A stretch of 64,000 nucleotides of DNA from Apostichopus japonicus (Eukaryota; Echinodermata; Holothuroidea; Aspidochirotida; Stichopodidae), in assembly GCF_037975245.1 (NCBI RefSeq), contig NC_092576.1, positions 39,393,611 to 39,457,610 of the forward strand. Direction: 5' to 3'. The notes beneath the pieces are model-generated. The model was not told the DNA's origin and ran no database searches. It saw only the letters and a list, made by a program, of their open reading frames with translations. The position numbers were made by a program, and so were the translations under genes. Shown piece by piece: positions 38,101-45,185 of this stretch (its first letter is position 1; each line of letters begins with the position of its first letter).

Positions 38101-41100
38101 TAACTGAAAAATCTCAAAATCTTGTCCCATACTTTCAAATGTGTGGGTTAGCCAAAAGCAGGGGCATTTTAATCCGAAAATATGTTGGCAATTGTATCAA
38201 AAGGACAAAAAGGTCTTCTTCTTTTTCTGGAAGATGGACAAATCTCTCGATTCCAGATTTTGTAGGTTTTCAGGACAACTGTGGCACGCTGTTGCATCAA
38301 AAACATCCAAACTCTCACATTTTCTCCCATGACTCTGTGAACTGTAATAAGGTACACCATACTGCATGCATATTTTAGTAGGAATAAGGTGTTCTTATCC
38401 TCTATGTACACATCCCCCCTCCCCCCCCCTGCCTGCCCCTCTCCCCAATCCAAGGTAAACTTTTTCATTCTTTTCTGCAAAATTTTGCAACACAATTAAT
38501 GGAACTAAGGATCAAGAGCACATACCACGAATCACCAACTGTAGCGAATAAAACAGAATGTCTTAAAGACTTTGTTCAAGCTAATAACCAAGTCTGTGGT
38601 TCTGTTCTAAAGAGATCTTAGGTAATTATATAATTCATCTCGAGTCATATGTTCTTTTTGTTCTTACATTAAATTACTTTCTATCGCAGTTAAAATACAG
38701 ATCTGCTAACTTTAAATCCTAAATAAAATAAAACTGTTAGCCAACTGCTTATCCACTAGAGAGGCTGTGTAAGAGAATGTGTAAAAGTAAGTTGGCCTGA
38801 GTCAGGCCAACTTATGTCAGGCCAACTTACTTTAATTCCTGAGTATCTTTACACATGTTTATACTGTATGTGCCATTTACCAGTTCTAGCTATAGCCACA
38901 AAACATGACATATACCTGGGAAAAGATCTAATAGTGTGTTTCCATGGTTACCTAAGTTACAGACTCACTTTGTTAAAGTCTCTATGCATGGCCTCGATGA
39001 AATCATCTGTGTGATCCTCCACTAGCTTCAGTAGGTTGCCTAGGTTACATAGCCTAGATTCTCTAGACAAGGTTTTCCCTCTTCTGAATGCTGCCCTCAC
39101 CGATTTGACCACCTGTATCAAAGAGAAAAGGAAATCAATATATTCAAATTATTAACACATCAATAACTAATAATATTTAATTACATAACAAACAAAAATA
39201 GAACACAGGCCTAATTTTCAATGGTGGGAGGGCTTTTATGTCTTCAAAATTACAAGGAAACATAAAAATGTGGCATGTTTATGCTACCACTGCAAAAAAC
39301 AATGAGGAATGTATAAACACAATAAGAAACAAGAATAAACATTGCCATGAACAGGGCTGGTAAAATAATGAGGTAGACATTATAGGGCTACTTTGGGTCC
39401 TAATCTTCCATTAGGTTGACAGTTGAGGTAACATATATACAGGGATGTGCCAAGGATTTCCTGAGTGCCGGGTATACTGATCGCTGTCCTGGGGGAGGGG
39501 TCTAAGGGGGAAGAGGTGTCCCACTCCCCTTTGAGAAATTTTTCGATTTTTGAAGGTGCTCAGCTGCCAAATGCTGGCACTTGTGCTGCTTTTTAAACAC
39601 ATACACTAGTTTTGCTAACAATTTAAATTTTTTTGGGTGAAATATATTGTTAGGAATGTCGGGATTTTAGATGAAAATAGTGCTGTGCGGGATTCACGAT
39701 TTTAAAGACAGTGCTGGGCGGTAATTTTTTGTGCTGAGCGGGGTCGCCCAGTGCTGCCCAGAGTGGGCACATCCCTGCATATATGTTAAGAATGCATGTT
39801 AGGTGTGTGCCACCTTGGGTAATATCAACCATTGATAGAAATCTACATAAATTTTGAAGTCATACAGTATGAAAATATCAACTATGGAGGGTCATGTGAT
39901 GTATTCCCTCGTACTACTCCTACACATAACATATATATGTGGTCCAAGTTATATAAGTCAATATTTCAACAACAAAAACAAAGGTTAGAAACAGTTCAAA
40001 TTTTTGTGATAAGTTTCTCGATCACCTTTTCTGTTTCTGGAGGGATGTTTCTGGAGAGAACTTTGACTGTTAGTGCATCAATTCACATTTTCCTTATTTA
40101 TTCCAATTTATTCTCACATAATTCATACTGAACAATGACTTGCTCGACGGCCTACAACCATCTCATGACTTCTACAAGCCTTAGAACTCTCTAACTAATC
40201 TTCTAAACATTTTAATGAAATAATTGACAATTAGGCCAATGACCAATAATGACCTCATGTAGACACTGTTACTTTTTTATCGTGGGCAAAGAGAGACCAA
40301 TTCCCCCTCCCCCTCCTTACCCCATCCCTCCCACCCAACCAACTTCCAACTCTTTATCCACTATTCTATACAAGCTAGGAAACCTTTAGTGTGCCATTCA
40401 TTCTCTAATTACCATGTGTGATATGTTACAGAACCAGGAATTACATAAGAAGAGGGGGTAGTTGTACTATCAGTTATTGGAAACACTGTATCAGCGTCCA
40501 TATCTACATTGAAGTTACACCTTTTTCTTCAATACCATAGCATGAGGTAATAGCTGTCTAGTGCCATGATAGTCCAACTCCTCTGCAACAGAGGTACAAC
40601 CAAACTTCTGGGTACCCTAGTTGTAACATATAGAGCATCATTTTGCACAGAACAATTTATAAGCACTTTCCATTTCTCGAAAGCAGTGGTGTCGCCAAGT
40701 GGTGGCCTGGGGTGGCACTTTCCCTCCCAAAACAATCATGCTCTCCCAGGTGCCCCCCCCCCCCCTTGATACAATTTGTAGTGTGAAAACAAAATGTTCA
40801 AACGAAATCTTGTTTTACAAAGGACGAAACATACTATGTTCATCAGTAAAACTTCTTTCCACTGGCCATCACAATAAACAGTTGTTTTCTCACTAACAAA
40901 GTCACAGATCGAGGCCTGGCCTGAACCGCTAGTGTTTATAAACTACACTACTATACCCTGCATGAATTTGAATTTTCAACACTCTTAAATTTCAAAACAG
41001 TAGAGAATACTAAATAAATTATGGCCTTTGAATTTTTTTTCAAAAGTACTGTACACATAGGCCTACCACTGCTTCTCAGATAATATTGCATGTCCAATTA

Positions 41101-41367
41101 AGTAATGTTCATCATGTTGCTATGGCAACATACTTTGAGGGTGTACAGTAGCTGTGGAATTAAAAGCCAAATAAATTGAAATTTGAGCATGACAGATCAT
41201 TAGTTGTCTTTGTGGCAAATTTGAATGGGGAGGAAAGGGGCCATGAATGTCATTTTCAGACACTTTATCCCACCCTCCCCCTCCTAACCCATAGCACAAT
41301 AGTCCCATCTATATTGTACACCTCGTTCTATCCCCGGACATACCTCTCCAATACCAGTTGCGTCCAT
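14153..41367 (-). CDS. ALDH3A2-like: Fatty aldehyde dehydrogenase, ALDH3A2-like (whole gene)
   Basis: Thirteen coding exons joined in consistent phases give 507 residues, close to the human ALDH3A2 isoforms (485-508). The enzyme oxidises long-chain fatty aldehydes to acids with NAD+, normally on the cytosolic face of the ER. Visible motifs: [12 protein letters not shown] (109-120), the cofactor loop TGNPFVG (190-196), general-base Glu213 in LELGGKS, catalytic Cys247 in [16 protein letters not shown] (339-343), [12 protein letters not shown] (405-416) and VRYPPY (448-453). Residues 475-492 are hydrophobic and resemble the C-terminal anchor of ALDH3A2, followed by a 14-residue tail. Glu213 and Cys247 are both shifted by +6 from my recollection of the human positions (207 and 241). 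The start ATG at 41367 begins MDATGIGE and is joined to VVKSVRAAF, the typical ALDH3 N-terminus. ALDH3B or another ALDH3 paralogue is the alternative; the anchor favours A2. Confidence 0.93.
14262..14465 (+). mobile_element. tRNA-derived SINE, 5' truncated, copy 1
   Basis: It begins within the B-box (GGTTCGAGTC) and shares with 25736-26020 the body TTACAGAGTTGTTGACAATT, GACTTCGGTCAGCTTGCGGC and CTTCTTCGCGAGTTCCTG. It ends in a (CATA)n tail. The A-box half is missing. Confidence 0.75.
14780..16720. repeat. ~110-bp tandem satellite in ALDH intron 12
   Basis: About 18 copies of a 106-118 bp unit are present, with CAGCCAATCAGGAAA, GTGAACAACATT, TACCATGGCAAC, TTTGAATAATTCATCATATA and CAGTCTGCTGATAATA. 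CCAATCA (a CCAAT box hexamer core) and CCATGG recur in every unit. It lies in the last intron, between exons 12 and 13. Frames across it on the minus strand are repetitive and non-genic. Confidence 0.95.
16797..16935 (-). CDS. ALDH3A2-like: ALDH3-like exon 12 (C-terminal anchor)
   Basis: It reads [20 protein letters not shown] and then a basic stretch and [14 protein letters not shown]. The hydrophobic 475-492 matches the ALDH3A2 C-terminal membrane anchor in place and character. The donor AAG|GTAAAA is phase 0. If the intron is retained, the frame adds 17 other residues and then TAG. The exon sits between two large tandem arrays. Confidence 0.9.
16985..17920. repeat. ~19-bp CCTAGCAACACTTATTC minisatellite
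   Basis: Dozens of copies of a 17-20 bp unit (CCTAGCAACMCTTATTCCA) fill 0.9 kb of ALDH intron 11. A higher-order block is repeated at about 17261, 17541 and 17710 with indels, showing block-wise amplification. Confidence 0.95.
17921..18890. other. ALDH intron 11, no exon
   Basis: Single-copy-looking intronic sequence. At 18690-18770 short CACGAGAC/TTCGAGAC motifs resemble those at 19120-19190 (GGTCTCGAGGACC-type words) in inverted arrangement, flanking the element at about 18897-19107. Confidence 0.4.
18897..19107. mobile_element. Short hAT-like MITE, degraded
   Basis: AGTGGCGTAACCAGAGGGG at the left and CTAGTTACGCC at the right are imperfect inverted ends related to the CAGTGGCGTAGC ends at 50878. 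No clean target duplication is seen. Confidence 0.4.
19293..19428 (-). CDS. ALDH3A2-like: ALDH3-like exon 11
   Basis: It reads [19 protein letters not shown], then [20 protein letters not shown] and DCTM. The [11 protein letters not shown] block is the conserved ALDH core closing motif. The acceptor is TCTTGCAG and the donor GG|GTAAGT, phase 2. The intron towards exon 10 is about 7.7 kb and repeat-rich. Confidence 0.95.
19429..20520. other. ALDH intron 10, no exon
   Basis: AT-rich intron between exons 11 and 10. Nothing recognised; the 92-codon minus-strand frame at 20082-20360 has no support. Confidence 0.4.
20528..20745. repeat. 12-bp TATTCATATCAA minisatellite
   Basis: About 18 copies of a 12-bp unit with TCA/TTA variants lie in ALDH intron 10. 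Confidence 0.95.
21140..21340. repeat. Second locus of the ~95-bp tandem family
   Basis: Two to three copies of the CATGCTTCAAAGCACT / TGACAGTATGAACAGTTCCT unit seen at 10148-10740 occur here. The array is shorter and in the same orientation. Confidence 0.85.
21341..22505. other. ALDH intron 10, no exon
   Basis: AT-rich intron with a short (TTA)n near 22405. No coding or RNA gene is seen. Confidence 0.4.
22530..23315 (-). mobile_element. Tandem tRNA-derived SINE-like repeats
   Basis: Two full units of about 365 bp and the start of a third are seen on the minus strand. Each begins with a tRNA-like head containing GCCTAGTGGTTAGG (A-box like), CCGCATATAAAGCGGG (anticodon arm with loop ATATAAA) and GGTTCGAATC (B-box). 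Copies lie at about 22541-22610, 22898-22975 and 23268-23312. The acceptor arms do not pair well, so these are SINE heads rather than tRNA genes. The non-tRNA body contains ATCGAACAATACTAG and TCTCGAAAGAGATACTTTGA. Confidence 0.75.
23461..23762. repeat. Nearly identical 152-bp tandem duplication
   Basis: AATGGGTCACCAAGGAGACA starts at 23461 and again at 23613. The two copies differ at only a few bases (for example TTCATGAT versus TCCATGAT), indicating a recent duplication in ALDH intron 10. Confidence 0.95.
23763..24410. other. ALDH intron 10, no exon
   Basis: No coding signal. A C-rich/T-rich run lies at 23780-23798. Confidence 0.4.
24415..25035. repeat. ~77-bp tandem array
   Basis: About eight copies contain ATTCTTTCTTTAATCCCAAA, TGAGATTAGCCTCGATAATC and TTTTATCCTGTGTCATTCCA, spaced 75-79 bp. 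They lie in ALDH intron 10. Confidence 0.95.
25150..25415. repeat. 13-bp GTGTAATCACAAT minisatellite
   Basis: About 20 copies show GTGTAATCACAAT and GTCGTCATCACAA variants. Isolated AATCACAA words recur downstream to 25720, suggesting a decayed wider array. Confidence 0.9.
25736..26020 (+). mobile_element. tRNA-derived SINE with (CATA)n tail, full head
   Basis: The head GGGAGTG...CGCTCCC can pair as a 7-bp acceptor stem with one G-U. It contains TTAGCTCAGTGG (A-box) and GGTTCGAGTC (B-box), as expected for an internal pol III promoter. The body matches 14262-14465, includes the perfect hairpin TCCTGCTTGCAGGA, and ends in (ATAC)n. No poly-T terminator follows the head, so it is a SINE and not a free tRNA. 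Confidence 0.8.
26120..26890. repeat. Intronic segmental duplication, unit 1
   Basis: The run with TACTTGAGTTGAGA, AACAATCTTGACTTTATCTA, GACCTGTTGCCGGGGTAAAT and later TATGCAAGCATAACAGAATT is repeated at 27890-29150. It ends in a 28-bp array of TACTAAACTAYTTATATATG CATATTCA units (26670-26885). Confidence 0.85.
27095..27210 (-). CDS. ALDH3A2-like: ALDH3-like exon 10
   Basis: It reads [20 protein letters not shown] and [16 protein letters not shown]. The acceptor is GTAAAG and the donor GAG|GTTAGT, phase 1. Confidence 0.93.
27430..27870. repeat. TAACTTTGTGTCACACTGATTAAG tandem copies
   Basis: Four copies of AAGTAACTTTGTG / CACACTGATTAAGCTGTTAG / GATAATAATGTAGGCCTGA occur near 27430, 27600, 27645 and 27820 in ALDH intron 9. 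Copies differ by indels. Confidence 0.85.
27890..29150. repeat. Intronic segmental duplication, unit 2
   Basis: This is the paralogue of 26120-26890 with about 0.4 kb of unshared sequence (28240-28650). It also ends in the same minisatellite, here a 26-bp TACTAAACTATTTATATGCATATTCA-type array at 28795-29145. The two units flank exon 10. Confidence 0.85.
29264..29334 (-). CDS. ALDH3A2-like: ALDH3-like exon 9 (IFGP)
   Basis: It reads [20 protein letters not shown] and VNA. With Glu339 it makes the EIFGP motif that contacts the nicotinamide ribose. The acceptor is TTACAG and the donor AG|GTAATT, phase 2. Confidence 0.95.
29465..29823 (+). mobile_element. TTAA MITE family A, copy 3
   Basis: It is bounded by TTAA at 29461-29464 and 29824-29827. 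Its ends are AGGCATTGAAGACTCGCC and GAGTCTTCACACCCT. It lies in ALDH intron 8, just upstream of exon 9 in transcript direction. It is non-coding. Confidence 0.9.
29824..30825. other. ALDH intron 8, no exon
   Basis: AT-rich intron. Two stretches (29990-30200 and 30530-30730) share words such as TTCTATGATA/GTCTATGATATCATG, AAAGT.CTAATAATTTCC and TTGCACTTTTA. They look like an old, diverged duplication. Confidence 0.45.
30830..30905 (-). mobile_element. Penelope-like terminal fragment
   Basis: It shares AAGTTGGCCTGACG, the hammerhead-like block and AATGACAAGTAACAG with 5605-5860. Confidence 0.6.
30842..30880 (-). ncRNA. Hammerhead ribozyme-like motif, intact core
   Basis: On the minus strand it reads CTGAAGA, stem II GATCC-TGCTA-GGATC (perfect 5 bp), GAAA, then CGTC. 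All core bases of the CUGANGA/GAAA/GUC consensus are present. The predicted stem I is weakened by loss of one C (GCT instead of GCCT), and there is an extra A between the core and stem II. Activity is therefore uncertain. It would be transcribed sense with the ALDH pre-mRNA. Confidence 0.65.
31135..31267 (-). CDS. ALDH3A2-like: ALDH3-like exon 8
   Basis: It reads [18 protein letters not shown], then [20 protein letters not shown] and DE, ending at Glu339. The acceptor is TTGACAG and the donor GAG|GTAAAC, phase 0. Confidence 0.95.
31539..31757. repeat. ~109-bp tandem duplication
   Basis: CTAATTTTCTAGCTCAGACA, ATCCTTGGAGTTCCTGCCCT and TTGACTTTGAG occur twice in tandem in ALDH intron 7, ending just before exon 7's donor side. 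Confidence 0.9.
31810..32040 (-). CDS. ALDH3A2-like: ALDH3-like exon 7 (catalytic Cys)
   Basis: It completes Ser218 and carries [20 protein letters not shown] and [16 protein letters not shown], with nucleophile Cys247. The acceptor is TTTCCTCAG; a diverged duplicate of this acceptor lies upstream at about 32880 on the minus strand. The donor is GA|GTAAGT, phase 2. Confidence 0.95.
32095..32343 (+). pseudogene. Penelope-like GIY-YIG endonuclease fragment
   Basis: The plus-strand frame from 32104 reads [20 protein letters not shown] then [20 protein letters not shown] and, further on, [25 protein letters not shown], the RF-GHRS segment and PVGEHF resemble the GIY-YIG nuclease domain at the C-terminus of Penelope-like retroelements. 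Only about 80 codons remain; no reverse transcriptase is nearby. Its ends are defined by a paralogous empty site: the copy at about 32868-33060 lacks exactly this block, which sits between GGGTAC and AATGAAAC with a 2-bp AC repeat. It is antisense to ALDH and starts 55 bases from the exon 7 acceptor. Confidence 0.85.
32470..32824 (+). mobile_element. TTAA MITE family A, copy 4
   Basis: It is flanked by TTAA at 32466-32469 and 32825-32828. The duplicated locus has the uninterrupted site CTGTCTTTAAGTT at about 33052-33064, which shows the TTAA is duplicated on insertion. Confidence 0.92.
33150..33205. repeat. (GTCT)n microsatellite
   Basis: A short GTCTGTCTATCTGTCTGTC tract; a similar one lies at 34015-34065. 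Confidence 0.8.
33585..33722. repeat. ~43-bp triplicated unit
   Basis: Three tandem copies of AAAACCTGTTTGATTAAGTT then TGTAGGAGGAATAAAACTTG, progressively diverged, lie in ALDH intron 6. Confidence 0.85.
34089..34252 (-). CDS. ALDH3A2-like: ALDH3-like exon 6 (general base Glu)
   Basis: Residues 164-217 contain [16 protein letters not shown] and [10 protein letters not shown], including the general-base Glu213. The acceptor is GTCGCTAG and the donor AG|GTGAGA, phase 2. Confidence 0.95.
34260..35138. other. ALDH intron 5, no exon
   Basis: It contains G-rich and C-rich runs at 34480-34560. The word CTGATTCCT...ACAGGAATSA recurs near 34795, 34885 and 34945 as a weak local repeat. No exon is seen. 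Confidence 0.4.
35143..35706. mobile_element. TTAA MITE with long inverted repeats (family B)
   Basis: It is flanked by TTAA at 35139-35142 and 35707-35710. The left end AGGATTAGTTCAGGTGTC and inverted right end AGGATTGGTTCAGGTGTC begin terminal inverted repeats that stay alignable for over 100 bp, through ATATGAAAGAG, AATAGTGAAGAAA and AGGAGATAT. It is a foldback-like, non-coding element in ALDH intron 5. Confidence 0.88.
35781..35866 (-). CDS. ALDH3A2-like: ALDH3-like exon 5
   Basis: It completes Gly135 and reads [15 protein letters not shown], the cofactor-binding KPSE strand, then [10 protein letters not shown]. The donor CAG|GTTAGT is phase 0. Confidence 0.95.
36170..36615. mobile_element. 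hAT-type MITE with perfect 8-bp TSD
   Basis: The ends CAGGGCCGGACTAAG and CTTAATCCGTTACTG are imperfect inverted repeats. ACCCAGGG is found immediately outside both (36162-36169 and 36616-36623). The interior carries GGGGGGCCCGG near both ends. It lies in ALDH intron 4, about 90 bp from exon 4's donor side. Confidence 0.88.
36709..36847 (-). CDS. ALDH3A2-like: ALDH3-like exon 4 (WNYP motif)
   Basis: Residues 89-134 contain [20 protein letters not shown] and [13 protein letters not shown] carries the Asn that helps hold the oxyanion in ALDHs. The acceptor is ACTTTAG and the donor GCAG|GTACAG, phase 1. Confidence 0.95.
36848..37480. other. ALDH intron 3, no exon; poly-G run
   Basis: A run of about 20 G lies at 37388-37407. 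No coding signal is seen. Confidence 0.45.
37488..37600 (-). mobile_element. Penelope-like terminal fragment, deleted
   Basis: It shares AAACTGTTAGCAAACTGCTT and ACAAGTAACAGAAGAGACAA with 5605-5860 but lacks the hammerhead block between them. Confidence 0.6.
37700..37752. repeat. GCGCTATATAAAT + (TTA)n retroelement-like tail
   Basis: TTTATGCGCTATATAAATTT followed by (TTA)n matches, inverted, the tails near 55935-55990 and 56262-56330. This looks like the 3' end of a SINE or LINE family. Confidence 0.45.
37843..37938 (-). CDS. ALDH3A2-like: ALDH3-like exon 3
   Basis: Residues 57-88 include [16 protein letters not shown]. The acceptor is TTTTTTTCAG. The donor AAT|GTGGGT keeps phase 0; the neighbouring GTGGTA would break the frame to exon 4. 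Confidence 0.85.
38722..38840 (-). mobile_element. Penelope-like terminal fragment with inverted end
   Basis: It matches the AAACTGTTAGCCAACTGCTT to AAGTTGGCCTGA part of 5605-5690, then turns back on itself. Confidence 0.6.
38788..38814. repeat. 27-bp palindrome at a Penelope end
   Basis: TAAGTTGGCCTGA, one G, then its exact reverse complement. A further TCAGGCCAACTTA follows at once. The break is at the point where the hammerhead core would begin (GGCCTGA|CG). Confidence 0.8.
38969..39112 (-). CDS. ALDH3A2-like: ALDH3-like exon 2
   Basis: Residues 9-56, beginning [17 protein letters not shown], form the N-terminal helical region of ALDH3 enzymes. The acceptor is GATACAG and the donor AAA|GTGAGT, both phase 0. 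Confidence 0.9.
39440..39777. mobile_element. hAT-type MITE, 8-bp TSD
   Basis: The ends CAGGGATGTGCC and GGGCACATCCCTG are inverted repeats. The flanks CATATATA and CATATATG match at 7 of 8 positions. It is 338 bp long, in ALDH intron 1. Confidence 0.8.
39778..41343. other. ALDH intron 1, no exon
   Basis: It includes a C-rich run at about 40752-40764 next to a GTGGTGTCGCCAAGTGG element-like end at 40687. No coding exon is recognised. Confidence 0.4.
41344..41367 (-). CDS. ALDH3A2-like: ALDH3-like exon 1 (start codon)
   Basis: This exon encodes MDATGIGE and ends GAG|GTATGT in phase 0. Upstream on the minus strand, CCTCATAG lies 13 bases before the ATG and could be the acceptor of a non-coding first exon. 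A CCG|GTAAGA donor near 43440 is a candidate 5'UTR exon end. Confidence 0.75.
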
Positions 41368-41766
41368 GTCTTCTGAGCACCTATGAGGTCAAAACCCTCC
41401 TACAGATATGACCAAAGTTGCTTTATCTCAGTATTTATCTCTGCATTGGTAATGAAAAAATAGAGAATTGAATTAGGGGAAAAAATTTAATTTTGTGTTA
41501 ATTTTCTCAGTAAGTTTTCTCTTTTCTGGAACGGCGATTGAGATGCTTGAGACAACTTTCATGGTTAGTGCATTTTATCTTGATTTGTTTATTCCAGTTT
41601 AATCTTAAATGGTCATTTTGTTTCAAAAACGTATGAAATCCTTGATGGCATTTCACGAAAGATAAAAAAAAAAATGGTCACAACATGTACAAACAAAAGC
41701 AGGTTTCACTTTGGACATTCTGAAGTAACACTGCAGAATAATGTAACTAAGGTATAAATAGAGTTA

Positions 41767-42172
41767 AGGCCCGGTCACACTACAGCGATATTTTATCGGA
41801 ATACGGTCCGACTTTTCCGATTTTAGGCCGAAGAGTGAGGTTTGTGGGTAGTGAATGTAATGAATGCAGTGGAATATTCAAATACCTACTCCAAATCTGA
41901 GGGGTTATGGAACTGACTACATTCTGAAGTGACGTCACATCGAAAAACGAGAAAAAAAGGAAGAGAAATCGGATAGCTATCCGATAAAAGGAAACGGAGT
42001 CAATATCAAAAGTTAGGAGAGGGTTATTCCACATCGGAATGGCTCAACAGAAAACAAATCAGGTCCTTTATCACTGTGGCTAGAAGACCCGAACGAAAAA
42101 CTGGCTGTTTCGATTCCTCCGGGAAAATCGGATAGTATTCCGATAAAAAATCGGTATAGTGTGACCGAGCCT
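41767..42172. mobile_element. PIF/Harbinger-type MITE, TTA TSD
   Basis: The ends AGGCCCGGTCACACTA and, inverted, AGGCTCGGTCACACTA continue into CGATATTTTATCGGAATAC / CGATTTTTTATCGGAATAC. It is flanked by TTA at 41764-41766 and 42173-42175. The 3-bp T-A target fits PIF/Harbinger; no coding remains. Confidence 0.8.
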
Positions 42173-42175
42173 TTA

Positions 42176-44650
42176 AGATTTTCCTAGGTGGCATTAAAAC
42201 AAAATACTTGGCACTGTCCTCCATAGCAAAAAATCTTTGCAGACCGAATGTGATACAATGAAGTTTATTGCAAATAACATTTAAGCAAAATAATTCAAAT
42301 TTACCCTCAGCCCCTTATTCTTAAACCTGCTCTTATCTTAATTAATCACTATACTGTATATGCCTTCTGGGACTATAGATATTCCATGTTTGCTGTGTCT
42401 TGCATTTTTGGTTAACCATGTTAAGAAGTATTGGGTTTCACCTCCTTCACCTCTTCCCTAATTAAGGTACACACATTCTGTGATAGAATATCCTGTCGGG
42501 TGGAGTGATGGGGGGGGGGGGGGGAGGAGGGATAAATGCACATTATCTGGAACAGGAATGCAAATGACACACATGTATTGGTTTCATTGTTGACTAATTA
42601 GGTGATTACGAGAATATTGATTAGATATATAAATGAAGTATGTTAAATGTAGCCTAGCCTAACATTAACTGTACGTAGACCTATAGTTTTACAAGTACTA
42701 TATTGCCTAACTTACTGCTAGCCACGTTATGTTAGAACGTTGACGACAGCGTCGGTCGTTACCAAGCGCACTTGTGTCCTATACCTACCAGGCAAAACTT
42801 AGCATAGGCCTCGCGTGCACCTGCACATTTTCAATTGCCTCTAGTGTGCTATAACTTAGTCAAGACGCTCGATCGAAGAAGCCAATTCAGGCAAATGCGA
42901 ACGGCATTGAAACTCTACCCATTTTCTTTTTACTGGTTGTTTACAGTTATTGTATTTTGTACCTAACTTTTGGCCTAAATTCTTACCGGTTTTTACAAAC
43001 TATACTGTAGCATAAGCCGCAGTGAGTAACCTGTGGTAATTCCCTATCCCCTGCGGTCGTGTTGAAACTGTTGTAAAGGCACGAAGTTTGTTGTTTAAAT
43101 CCGAAAGTTGTTTGTGGACGAGAAACCACATGACATTGAATTTATGAGCAAAGAGATCAAATTACAATTCCTTGGGCACATTTGGAAATATTTGCTGACA
43201 AAAAGATCACGTACATTGTAAAAACATATCATTATCATTTTGGATAGCCAAGGTGTACTGCATGTACCCTTCATATTATTGTCAAAGCTGTTTCAAACGA
43301 AAGCCGCGATAGAAACATATATATGGGCCTATTTTGTCATCACAGTTAAAACAAACAAATGGGACCCAGCTAATTGGGCCACTAACATTTATGGAAAGAA
43401 ACATTTCTGCTATTCACACAAGTATATGAAATAAATCTTACCGGAGAAATGTTTCATGCAACAGCGATGAGTCTTCATGAGCTATCCGCATACAAAATAA
43501 ATTGCGTAACCAAGTCAAACTAGAAAACCAAAATTTACACCTTTATACAAGCAGATAAAACAGGTAAATTCGTTTAATTAGTAATGGTTTACTGGTTAGG
43601 GGTTAATTGTTAGAGGAAGTTGAACGACAGTCAAACAGTTCTTTGGTAACAAATGTGTTGGTGCCTAACCGATATCCGCGGTTTTATCCGTATAACTTAG
43701 TAAGGTAAAGGCGATTCCTTTTGAAAGGAGAGCACACAAAACACAGTATAGCTTCCTGTATATTATGCACTCGTGTGTGTGTGTTGCAGCGTTATGATTA
43801 CGTAATATCTAGACCAGCTGTACTGACCTCGATAACAGTCGGTCCATCGAGGCCACGTCTGACTGAACAAACATTTAATTCCTTCCTCCCAATTGAGAAA
43901 CGCAAAATAAATCGAGAATGGCAACCTTCACAATGAAATATGTATTTTCATTTCCTTTTCTTTTTCTTTTTCTTTTTCTTTTTCAGGGAGTCTTCTACTT
44001 TGTTAAGCCAATTAATATAGGCTTTTTAGAAGACTTCTTTTCACAATGTATATATTCACGTGATAAAACAAATAAATCAAATCAAATCAAATGAAAAAAA
44101 TATAAATGTAGTTATTTCTTTCATTCTTTAATTAATTCTTTCTTTCTTCTTACTTTCTTTCTTTATTCTCCTTTAGTTTTTATATTTCCTATTTTTTCTT
44201 GCTTGCATATTGTCATAATTCTTTCCATTTTTCTTCTCTTATATTTTTACTTTATTTTATTTCATTTTATTTTTTGAGGGGGGTGGGGACGGGATGGGGT
44301 TCGTGACGTTTACTGATCCCGACGTGTATAAGGTGCGCATAGTGAGGCCATATAGTCCTGAAATATGCAAATTAAATGGACATAATTAATATGTAAGTTT
44401 CTCGTGCTCTCACTGGGGAGGGAGGGGGATGAGGGAAAGGAGAGGAAGGGATGGTTCTGTTTCTTTTGTTTCTTTTTTTCTAATTGTATAGTTCTGTATA
44501 TTTTTTTAGGGAGTGTCACTACCCGACAAGCCCTATAGGTTTTTTTTTAGTACACGTCCTTTCACAAGTTTTGTTTCTTATCTCCTTCTATGTTATATGT
44601 CATTCTTATGTTGTGATATGAACACTAGTAAATGAAATTAAAATTAAAAT
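42176..44650. other. Intergenic upstream of ALDH3-like gene
   Basis: No protein-coding exon is seen. A minus-strand CCG|GTAAGA at about 43442-43450 could end a non-coding first exon of the ALDH gene, and another CCG|GTAAGA lies near 42987. Low-complexity: G-run at 42510-42525, (CTTTTT)n at 43958-43984, and T/C-rich DNA to 44275. Confidence 0.35.
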
Positions 44651-44654
44651 TAAA

Positions 44655-45185
44655 CGATTGGATGAAATCGTCATATGCAGGCGAAATCGACATATGTCGA
44701 ATTAAACGGACATGTGTAAATTCGTACTCTCATTGGACGACCAGTGTCACATGTGTTATTTCCTATCGGTTTGATCGGAAGATTCAAGATTTTCGACATA
44801 TGTCGAAATAAATTGACATATGCATGTTTCTGGTGCTCTTATTGGACGATCATGGTCACATGTATGTCATAATAAAATGAAAATGATACGATTGGATCAA
44901 ATCGACATATGTCGAATTAAATGGACATGTGTAAATTCATGCTCTCATTGGACGACCGGTGTCACATGTTGTTTCCTATCGATTTGATCGGAAGATATCG
45001 ACATATGTCGAATTAAATTGACATATGCAACTTTCTCGTGCTCTTATTGGACGATCATTGTCACATGTCATTTTCTAACACTCTGATTGGAAGAAATCGA
45101 CATATGTGAAAGAAACCGACATATGTCGAATTAACATTGACATATATATGTCGGTTTCCGTGCTATGATTGAATTATATATATGC
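44655..45185 (+). repeat. CATATG repeat array, left arm
   Basis: About two copies of a ~230-bp unit contain ATCGACATATGTCGAATTAA, GACATGTGTAAATTC, CTCATTGGACGACC and GTCACATGT. CGACATATGTCG is itself a palindrome. The final CTCTTATTGGACGATCA...ATTTTCTAACACTCTGATTGG block reappears inverted at 48855-48905. Confidence 0.85.

Larger units (their letters stand above)
37944..38968. other. ALDH intron 2, no further exon
   Basis: It contains a C-rich run at 38415-38430 and the Penelope-like remnant at 38722. Overlapping short frames at 38139-38495 lie on both strands and are not supported. Confidence 0.45.

Noticed and set aside
38139-38495. Overlapping frames of 79, 63 and 108 codons
   Set aside because: They are on both strands in ALDH intron 2, with no splice fit to the ALDH frame and no known domain.
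41780-42224. Frames across 41780-42224
   Set aside because: They lie on the Harbinger MITE and its flank; no transposase similarity.
42980-43450. Non-coding first exon(s) of the ALDH gene
   Set aside because: Donor-like CCG|GTAAGA sites exist but nothing confirms transcription; recorded only as a possibility.
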